DNA of 5,155 nucleotides from Humisphaera sp. Its GTDB lineage: Bacteria > Planctomycetota > Phycisphaerae > Tepidisphaerales > Tepidisphaeraceae. The notes under the pieces were generated by a model. The model made no database searches. It worked only from the letters and a program-made list of their open reading frames with translations, and was not told the origin of the DNA. Shown here piece after piece: positions 1-5,155 of the stretch. The stretch is from contig JANXVV010000627.1 in the NCBI GenBank assembly GCA_025351525.1, positions 1 through 5,155 of the forward strand, written 5' to 3'. The number at the start of each line of letters is the position of its first letter. Within the stretch, counting starts at the first letter, position 1. A program made the position numbers and the translations under genes.

Positions 1-1223
1 ATTACGTCAATAACAGTTACCGCATGAAGATCGGTCTGATGTGGCAGGGAATTCGCGAGCATTTCGCCCGCGTCAGCACGAATCTGGCCGAGAATATCAC
101 GGGCATGCGCGTCGTCGCGGCGTTCGATCGGCAGTCGGCCAACCTCGCGACATTTAATCATCTGCAGAACACCAACACCCTGAACAACATCGAAGCCGGC
201 CGGGTGAACGGCGTGTTTCAACCGCTGCTCGAACTGATCCGCTTCATCGGCAAAATCATTATCCTGACCTTTGGCGCATACCTGATCGTCCGAGGCCGCA
301 TCGCGCAGGTGGGCGGCGTGGTGGCGGCGTACTTGTACTGGGATTGGTTCATGAATCCGATCATCAACTTCGGAAACTTCTCCAATCAGATGATGATGGC
401 GATGGCCGGTGCCGAACGAATTTTCGCTCTGCTCGATCGGCAGCCGGATGTGTTCGATCTTCCCGACGCGCTGCCGTTACCGCGCATCGAAGGGACGGTC
501 GTTTTCGATCACGTCACGTTTGGGTACGTGCCCGATCGACCGGTACTGCACGATATTTGCTTCGAGGCCCGGCCCGGCCAAACCATCGCGCTCGTCGGCG
601 CCACCGGCAGCGGCAAGAGCAGCATCGTGTCGCTCATCGCGCGGTTTTATCAACCGCAGCAGGGGCGCGTGCTGGTGGATGGGCATGACATCCGCCATGT
701 GGTCGGTGAAACGCTCAATCGGCAGACGGGCCTGGTTTTGCAGATCAACTATCTTTTCAGCGGCACGGTGATGGAGAACATCCGCTATGCAAAAGACGGC
801 AGCACGGATGATGACGTGATGGCCGCCGCACGCGCGATCGGTTCTTACGACGCGATTCTTTCGTTGAAGGACGGCTTTCAAACGGAGGTCGGTGAACGCG
901 GCGCGAGCATGTCGCTTGGGCAACGGCAGTTGATCTGCTTCACCCGCGCCTTCCTGGCCGACCCGCGTATTTTCATGCTGGATGAGGCCACCAGCGCCGT
1001 CGACACCGCCACCGAGCAACTGGTGCAGCAATCGTTGGAGAAGTTGCTTTCGGGCCGTACCACGTTCATCGTCGCCCATCGGCTCAGCACGATTTTGAAG
1101 GCGGACTGCATTCTGGTGATCGATGCCGGTCGAATTATCGAGCGCGGCACGCACCGCGCGTTATTGGCCACCGGGGGGAAGTACGCACACCTCTACGAGC
1201 AATTCGTGCAGCAGAGTGAATAG
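1..1223 (+). CDS. ABC exporter (membrane + ATPase half-transporter), 5'-truncated by the window edge
   Basis: This is the C-terminal part of an exporter-type ABC half-transporter, which would pump a substrate out through the inner membrane as a dimer, powered by ATP. The frame is open to the left edge (first full codon at base 3), so the Met at 24 is internal. Such proteins are usually near 600 residues; about 407 are present. Counting from that Met, 69-91 and about 95-115 are the last hydrophobic membrane helices. The ATPase domain then follows: A-loop Tyr168, Walker A GATGSGKS (192-199, Lys198), Q-loop Gln240, signature MSLGQRQ (296-302), Walker B ending in Asp320-Glu321, D-loop SAVD (324-327) and switch His352. 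All catalytic residues are present. The signature departs from LSGGQ, as in some related exporters. The substrate cannot be told; a multidrug or lipid exporter is the family default. Any partner half-transporter would lie upstream, outside the window. The stop is TAG at 1221-1223. Confidence 0.95.
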   Translation, partial: YVNNSYRMKIGLMWQGIREHFARVSTNLAENITGMRVVAAFDRQSANLATFNHLQNTNTLNNIEAGRVNGVFQPLLELIRFIGKIIILTFGAYLIVRGRIAQVGGVVAAYLYWDWFMNPIINFGNFSNQMMMAMAGAERIFALLDRQPDVFDLPDALPLPRIEGTVVFDHVTFGYVPDRPVLHDICFEARPGQTIALVGATGSGKSSIVSLIARFYQPQQGRVLVDGHDIRHVVGETLNRQTGLVLQINYLFSGTVMENIRYAKDGSTDDDVMAAARAIGSYDAILSLKDGFQTEVGERGASMSLGQRQLICFTRAFLADPRIFMLDEATSAVDTATEQLVQQSLEKLLSGRTTFIVAHRLSTILKADCILVIDAGRIIERGTHRALLATGGKYAHLYEQFVQQSE

Positions 1224-1247
1224 AACGCAGGGAAGGCGCATTTGGCT

Positions 1248-1406
1248 TTCCAGTCCCCTCCCCCCATGTACTCATGGGGGGAGGGTTAGGGTGAGGGGAC
1301 TTCCTTCGCAGCGAGAAGACGCTGCATTTCTCGACACAGTAGAAGGAAAAGGCAAGACCCCTCACCCTAACCCTCCCCCCGGAGTACCGGGGGGAGGGGA
1401 CCGGAA
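1248..1406. repeat. Nested palindromic intergenic repeat (MITE-like, 'PHPNPPP' type)
   Basis: A 159-bp element made of inverted repeats at several levels. The ends, 1248-1265 and 1389-1406, are complementary over 18 bases with one mismatch. Inside, 1276-1298 and 1358-1380 form a perfect 23-bp inverted pair. Each end also folds alone: 1256-1268 with 1273-1285 (13 bp, loop TACT) and 1371-1382 with 1387-1398 (12 bp, loop AGTA). The centre adds TTCCTTC/GAAGGAA (1301-1307 with 1342-1348) and GCAGCG/CGCTGC (1308-1313 with 1320-1325). Translation of either strand gives the GGRVRVRG and PHPNPPP peptides familiar from spurious 'hypothetical proteins' in many genomes, as expected for a palindrome. No clear target-site duplication flanks it and no transposase is present, so mobility is inferred. 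It has no T-tract, so it is not a classical terminator, although its hairpins could affect mRNA ends. Confidence 0.85.
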
Positions 1407-1502
1407 TCCTCACGCGTTCTAAACCCATCCCCTCCTTTGCTCGATGAAGATGCGAGGGCTCATGGCGTCGTGCCGGGGTCCGTGCCTTGCCGTTGATATC
1501 GC

Positions 1503-1506
1503 GGGA
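1503..1506 (+). promoter_or_regulatory. Possible ribosome binding site for the hybrid kinase
   Basis: GGGA lies seven bases before the ATG at 1514. It is a short, weak Shine-Dalgarno match, but its spacing is good and it favours the ATG over the in-frame TTG at 1487, which would add nine residues. The TTG has its own G-run (GGGG at 1474-1477) nine bases upstream, so the choice is not certain. The 100 bases from the end of the palindromic repeat to this point contain no convincing promoter. Confidence 0.35.
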
Positions 1507-1513
1507 TCTATTC

Positions 1514-4500
1514 ATGAAACAGACGACTGACCAGCGGGCGGTGGCGTTGTTGCTTTGGATCTTCGCGATCCTGGCAATCGGCCAACTGACGTTGCACCAC
1601 AGCGCCACCGAAACCGTCGACCACGTCACCGTTCTCACCGCCAGGCATCTCTCCGCGCCGGTGCTCCGACGGGAACTTGAATCCGTACGCGGCGACCTGA
1701 CGACGTCGTCACTTTTATCGGTCATGGGATTGGCGCTGGGACTCTTGGGGTTCAACACCCTGAGCCGTCGATTGAGCCGCCGTCGTTTAAGCGCGCTGGA
1801 AGCAAACGAATCGAAACTCTTTGCCCGGGCCACGGTGGATGCCCTGACCTCGCACATTGCGATTCTGGATGACAGCGGAACGGTGCTGGCCGCCAATCGA
1901 ACCTGGCGGGATTTTGGGGCAAGGGCCGACATTCCCAGCGGGCCGCTTTTTCGGACGGCGGAGGGAAAGAACTACCTCGTCGATTGCGATCTGATGGCCG
2001 GCCAGGGCCATCCGCAGGCGACGGCGGTCGGCAATGCCATCCGGGCCGTGACCGGTTCCCGCCAGACCGAGGCGACGGCGGAATATTGCGTGACGCCCGC
2101 CGCATCGGCGGCGATCACCGTCTCAGAACCGCTTTGGTTTCAGGTGGGCGTGACGCGATTTCCGGGTGAAGGCCCGTTGCGCGTGGTGATCGCGCACGAG
2201 GAGATCACCGCCCGCAAGAAAGCCGAAGCCGATCTGCACCGCGCTGCCGACGCGGCGGAGGCGGCAAACCAGGCCAAGAGTGTTTTCCTGGCGAACATGA
2301 GCCACGAGATCCGCACCCCGATGACCGCCATTCTCGGTTACGCCGATCTGCTTCTCGATGCGACGCAGACCGCGACCGATCATCGCAAATGCAGCCAGAC
2401 CATTCGCCGCAACGGAGAGCATCTGCTTGGGATCATCAACGACATTCTCGACGTGTCTAAGATCGAAGCCGACCGAATGACCGCCGAGCGCGTGCCGTGC
2501 TTTACCCGCCAGATTCTCGCCGATGTGGCTTTGCTGACGCGGCCGCGCGCGGCGCAGAAGGAACTTGAATTTAAAATTGTCGTCGATGGCCGTATCCCCG
2601 CGCGCATCCAGACCGATCCATTGCGGCTGAAACAGATTCTGGTCAACCTCGTCGGCAATGCGATCAAATTCACGAAAAAGGGACACATCCTGATTCGCGT
2701 GTCGTGCGAGGATTCGCTGCCGAACGGGGCGATTCATTTCGATGTCTGCGACACCGGGATCGGCATGACCGAAGAGCAGGCCGCGCGAATTTTCGAGCCG
2801 TTCACGCAGGCTGATGGTTCCACCTCGCGCCGCTTCGGCGGCACCGGTCTCGGACTGACGATCAGCAAACGGCTGGCGACTCTGCTCGGCGGCGACATTC
2901 ACGTCCGCTCGCAAGCCGGTGAGGGAAGCACCTTTTCAGTCTGGGTCGACGCCGGCCCGCTCGGCGATGCCGAGATGATCGATACCCTGCCGGACCTCGA
3001 CGCCGAGGATTTGGAATCAAAGCCCACCGTCGAGGTTCGTCTCACCGGCCGTATTTTGTTGGCGGAGGACGGGATCGACAATCAGGAGCTTCTTTCGATG
3101 CACCTTCGCCGGGCGGGGGCGGAAGTGGTCGTGGCGTCGAACGGTCGGATCGCCGTGCAGGTGGCCTCCGCGCCGGCACCGGCGGGGAAATTTGATCTGG
3201 TGCTGATGGACATGCAGATGCCGGAACTGGATGGATATGAAGCCACCCGCGAGCTGCGCGCGATGGGATTCAAGCCGCCCATCGTGGCGCTCACCGCCCA
3301 TGCCAGTCCCGAAGAGCGGCCCCGATGCCTGGCGGCGGGCTGCACGGATTTCCTGGGCAAACCGATCACGCGCGAGCAACTGCTCGCGCTCGCGGCACGC
3401 TATCTGCCGCGCATTCCAGGATTGTCGGCCGAAGCGCAGATCCCTAAAGCGACTCCCAAAAATGCGTCAGCACCAAGCCTCAAACAGGGTGCCGCTCGTC
3501 TCCGAAGCACACACGCGGCGAACCCGAAAATGGTCGAGATCATCGGCCGATTCGTCTCGCGATTGCCCGAGCGGGTCGGGCAGATGCAGAAGCATTTGGA
3601 AGATGAGGATTTTGAATCGCTTAAGCAGGTGGCCCATCAACTCAAGGGTGCCGCAGGCGGTTATGGATTCACACCGCTTACCGATGCGGCGGGGCGGGTC
3701 GAGGCGCGCATTAAAACGCACGATGCGTTCGATGCCATCACCGCCGAGGTGCAATCGCTCATCTCCCTGATCGCGCAGGTGGAGGGATACTCCAGTTCGG
3801 ATCCGACACAGGCCAAGCAGCGCGTGCTGCTCATCGACGACGATACCTCCATCCACGATCTGATCCGCGTAAGTCTTTCGAGCGACCCGGTTGACCTTCA
3901 CTCGGCCTACGACGGCGCCAGCGCGCTATCCGTGGCGGGTTCGCTGCAACCGGATCTGATTTTGCTGGACTTGGAACTTTCATCCACACACGGGTTCGAT
4001 GTATGCAGACAGCTGAAGGCTGATCCAGCGATCGCGCAGGTGCCGTTGATTTTCATCACCAGCACCGGCGGCACCGCCGATAAAATCAAGGGACTGGATT
4101 TGGGAGCGGTGGACTACGTGACCAAGCCATTCGATCCCGGTGAAGTGCGGGCCCGGATTCTCGCGGCATTGCGGGTCAAGCTGTTGCAGGATCAGTTGGC
4201 GCGTAATGCGAATGTGGATGTTTTGACCGGCGTGGGCAATCGCCGCTATTTTGACCAGCGTGCCGCCACGGAATTATCGCGCTCGAGGAGGCATCACCAA
4301 CCTCTCGCCTGCGTGATGCTCGATCTGGATCATTTTAAATCGCTCAACGACACGCACGGGCATCCTTTCGGCGATGAAGTGCTGCGCAGATTGGGCCAGT
4401 TGCTCACCGAAACCTGCCGCACGGAAGACGTGGCCTGTCGATATGGCGGGGAGGAATTTGTGATTCTTACGCCCGGCCTGGATCGAAAGGCGGCGAGTGG

Positions 4501-4726
4501 CTTGGCCGAGCGATTGCGCCGGGCCATTGCGGCGATCGAACTTCAAGCGGGCGGCGTGAGCGTGAAAATCACGTGCAGTCTGGGTGTCGCCGAAGTGGAT
4601 GCGAGCACGCAGTCTTCCGCCGATCTGGTTCGCCGGGCGGACAAGGCGCTGTATGAGGCGAAGCGCGGTGGCCGCAATCGCGTGGTGTGCCTTGTGGCGC
4701 GGGCGGCAAAGGCGGTCCAGACATAG
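1514..4726 (+). CDS. Membrane-anchored hybrid histidine kinase with REC-HPt-REC phosphorelay and GGDEF diguanylate cyclase output
   Basis: A 1070-residue inner-membrane sensor that should autophosphorylate, pass phosphate along its own chain and control cyclic di-GMP synthesis. Domains in order: TM1 (9-27), a short periplasmic loop of about 38 residues, TM2 (66-83) followed by an Arg-rich stretch; PAS (about 101-236); helical linker (230-259); HisKA with H-box SHEIRTP (His264); HATPase with N-box Asn378/Asn382, G1 DTGIGM (413-418), F-box FEPF and G2 GGTGLGL (442-448); REC1 (512-629: Glu518/Asp519, phospho-acceptor Asp566, Thr594, Lys616); an Ala/Pro/Lys linker; HPt (661-756) with AHQLKGAA (His708); REC2 (770-886: Asp775-777, Asp819, Thr849, Lys871); GGDEF (896-1061) with metal-site DLD (937-939), inhibitory RTED (969-972) and GGEEF (978-982). 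All key residues are present. REC2 has Ser where the Pro after the phospho-acceptor loop is usual. The start is taken as ATG; an in-frame TTG at 1487 is the alternative. The small periplasmic loop suggests sensing through the membrane, the PAS domain or a partner protein. The signal is unknown. Confidence 0.95.
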   Translation: MKQTTDQRAVALLLWIFAILAIGQLTLHHSATETVDHVTVLTARHLSAPVLRRELESVRGDLTTSSLLSVMGLALGLLGFNTLSRRLSRRRLSALEANESKLFARATVDALTSHIAILDDSGTVLAANRTWRDFGARADIPSGPLFRTAEGKNYLVDCDLMAGQGHPQATAVGNAIRAVTGSRQTEATAEYCVTPAASAAITVSEPLWFQVGVTRFPGEGPLRVVIAHEEITARKKAEADLHRAADAAEAANQAKSVFLANMSHEIRTPMTAILGYADLLLDATQTATDHRKCSQTIRRNGEHLLGIINDILDVSKIEADRMTAERVPCFTRQILADVALLTRPRAAQKELEFKIVVDGRIPARIQTDPLRLKQILVNLVGNAIKFTKKGHILIRVSCEDSLPNGAIHFDVCDTGIGMTEEQAARIFEPFTQADGSTSRRFGGTGLGLTISKRLATLLGGDIHVRSQAGEGSTFSVWVDAGPLGDAEMIDTLPDLDAEDLESKPTVEVRLTGRILLAEDGIDNQELLSMHLRRAGAEVVVASNGRIAVQVASAPAPAGKFDLVLMDMQMPELDGYEATRELRAMGFKPPIVALTAHASPEERPRCLAAGCTDFLGKPITREQLLALAARYLPRIPGLSAEAQIPKATPKNASAPSLKQGAARLRSTHAANPKMVEIIGRFVSRLPERVGQMQKHLEDEDFESLKQVAHQLKGAAGGYGFTPLTDAAGRVEARIKTHDAFDAITAEVQSLISLIAQVEGYSSSDPTQAKQRVLLIDDDTSIHDLIRVSLSSDPVDLHSAYDGASALSVAGSLQPDLILLDLELSSTHGFDVCRQLKADPAIAQVPLIFITSTGGTADKIKGLDLGAVDYVTKPFDPGEVRARILAALRVKLLQDQLARNANVDVLTGVGNRRYFDQRAATELSRSRRHHQPLACVMLDLDHFKSLNDTHGHPFGDEVLRRLGQLLTETCRTEDVACRYGGEEFVILTPGLDRKAASGLAERLRRAIAAIELQAGGVSVKITCSLGVAEVDASTQSSADLVRRADKALYEAKRGGRNRVVCLVARAAKAVQT

Positions 4727-4742
4727 CGAATATTGTCCTGAT

Positions 4743-4754
4743 ATTTCGCGAAAT
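4743..4754. other. 12-bp perfect palindrome
   Basis: ATTTCGCGAAAT reads the same on both strands. It lies 16 bases after the hybrid kinase stop and about 180 bases before the TadG-like start. Its symmetry and AT-rich ends with a CGCG core resemble a binding site for a dimeric regulator, but it matches no operator I can name. A chance palindrome of this size is uncommon but possible. Confidence 0.4.
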
Positions 4755-4761
4755 TGTTTAT

Positions 4762-4824
4762 CGGCTCTACCGAAGGCACGCGTTCTTCGGATTAGAAAGA
4801 AAACGCGTGCCTTCGGCACAGCCG
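4762..4824. other. Long stem-loop with perfect 15-bp stem, no T-tract
   Basis: CCGAAGGCACGCGTT (4770-4784) is exactly complementary to AACGCGTGCCTTCGG (4802-4816), with a 17-base loop. Outside it, CGGCT (4762-4766) pairs with AGCCG (4820-4824) across a 3x3 internal loop, giving about 20 bp of stem. The position just after the hybrid kinase stop suggests transcript termination or 3'-end protection. Neither strand has a run of T after the stem, so it is not a textbook intrinsic terminator. It could instead be a small dispersed palindromic repeat. It shares no obvious sequence with the repeat at 1248-1406. Confidence 0.7.
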
Positions 4825-4888
4825 CTAAAAAATGCAATAACGCGGAAATACTTCCGTTTCATTTGACCCGCAGCGATTTGCATTGCAT

Positions 4889-4897
4889 TGGTATAAA
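4889..4897 (+). promoter_or_regulatory. Possible extended -10 promoter for the TadG-like gene
   Basis: TGGTATAAA matches the extended -10 form (TGn followed by a TATAAT-like hexamer, one mismatch). The nearest -35-like hexamer, TTGACC at 4863-4868, is 23 bases away from TATAAA, which is too far for a standard promoter. Initiation would fall near 4904, just downstream of the ATG at 4899, and would leave a leader of roughly 19 bases before the ATG at 4923. This is a weak, pattern-only call. Confidence 0.25.
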
Positions 4898-4922
4898 GAT
4901 GAGCGCGATACGCTTCACTTTT

Positions 4923-5155
4923 ATGAAAACCACCCCACCCCATCGCCGCGGCATCAGCCTGATTTACACGATGTTCATGCTCTGCGTGCTCAGCGGGTTC
5001 GCCTCTCTGGCGGTGGACTGGGGGAGGGTGCAGATGGTCAAAACCCAACTGATGCGAACCTCCGAAGCGGCGGCCCGCTACGGCGCGGTGGGCCTGGAAA
5101 ACGGTGCGGATGCGGGGACGGCCAACGCCATGGCGGCGGCGGCGGATAATCGCGC
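4923..5155 (+). CDS. TadE/TadG-like pilus-assembly or surface protein, N-terminal part only
   Basis: The first 77 codons of a gene that runs off the right edge. The predicted protein begins with a short basic tail (HRRG at 7-10), then one hydrophobic segment (about 11-30), then VDWGRVQMVKTQL (31-43) and an Ala-rich helical stretch (EAAARYGA). This layout, with Arg-Gly before the helix, Val-Asp-x-Gly-Arg just after it and then a helix resembling 'LQxAADAAALA', is the hallmark of the N-terminal domain of TadE/TadG-like proteins. These are anchored in the inner membrane and belong to Flp/Tad pilus machinery; planctomycete-type genomes carry many relatives of unproven role. An in-frame ATG at 4899 would add eight residues. 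Neither ATG has a good Shine-Dalgarno site; 4923 is preferred because the basic tail plus helix starts cleanly there. The gene lies 196 bp after the hybrid kinase on the same strand. The C-terminal domain, often a von Willebrand A domain in TadG, is not visible. Confidence 0.75.
   Translation, partial: MKTTPPHRRGISLIYTMFMLCVLSGFASLAVDWGRVQMVKTQLMRTSEAAARYGAVGLENGADAGTANAMAAAADNR

Noticed and set aside
477..1154. 225-residue open frame on the - strand
   Set aside because: It lies antisense within the ABC exporter gene, whose motifs are complete. The peptide has no recognisable domain and arises from GC-rich codon bias.
1255..1285. Intrinsic terminator for the ABC gene
   Set aside because: The 13-bp hairpin is strong and lies just after the stop, but TTAGGGTGAGG follows in place of a T-tract, and it is better explained as the end of the palindromic repeat.
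1487..1513. TTG start adding nine residues to the kinase
   Set aside because: Not excluded, but the ATG at 1514 is a stronger start codon with a suitably spaced GGGA and leads directly into the first membrane helix.
1444..1530. 28-codon open frame (ATG at 1444) overlapping the kinase start
   Set aside because: Considered as a leader peptide, but it has no clear ribosome site, no regulatory codon run and no hydrophobic segment.
2123..2914. 263-residue open frame on the - strand
   Set aside because: It is antisense to the kinase HisKA/HATPase region, with no domain of its own; a shadow of the real gene.
4883..5149. 88-residue + strand frame overlapping the TadG-like start
   Set aside because: The peptide is low-complexity Gly/Arg-rich. 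The overlapping frame from 4923 shows a membrane helix and the TadE/G motif, so it is the coding one.

Overview
This 5.2 kb, GC-rich window reads entirely on the + strand. It holds three genes: the 3' part of an ABC exporter gene (cut by the left edge), one complete and very large signalling gene, and the 5' start of a Tad-pilus-type membrane protein gene (cut by the right edge). No RNA gene, CRISPR array, integrase or transposase is visible. The TadG-like start, the style of the REC-GGDEF output module and the palindromic 'PHPNPPP' repeat together suggest a free-living Gram-negative bacterium, perhaps a planctomycete. This is a guess from family resemblance; no phylogenetic marker is present.

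Layout: (1) 1-1223, C-terminal two thirds of an ABC half-transporter with the last membrane helices and a complete ATPase domain. (2) 1224-1513, a 290-bp gap dominated by a 159-bp nested palindromic repeat (1248-1406), followed by about 100 bp with nothing recognisable apart from a possible ribosome binding site just before the next gene. (3) 1514-4726, a 1070-residue membrane-anchored hybrid kinase with the order TM-TM-PAS-HisKA-HATPase-REC-HPt-REC-GGDEF. (4) 4727-4922, a 196-bp gap with a 12-bp perfect palindrome, a long stem-loop with a perfect 15-bp stem, and a possible extended -10 promoter. (5) 4923-5155, start of a TadE/TadG-like protein with one N-terminal membrane segment.

The central gene is the main interest. 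It appears to carry a complete His-Asp-His-Asp phosphorelay and a diguanylate cyclase with intact active and product-inhibition sites in a single chain, so an input could be turned directly into cyclic di-GMP. The next gene is a pilus- or surface-type protein, which fits the usual cyclic di-GMP theme of attachment, but the structured gap and possible separate promoter argue against a simple operon. The ABC exporter shows no functional link to the other two genes.
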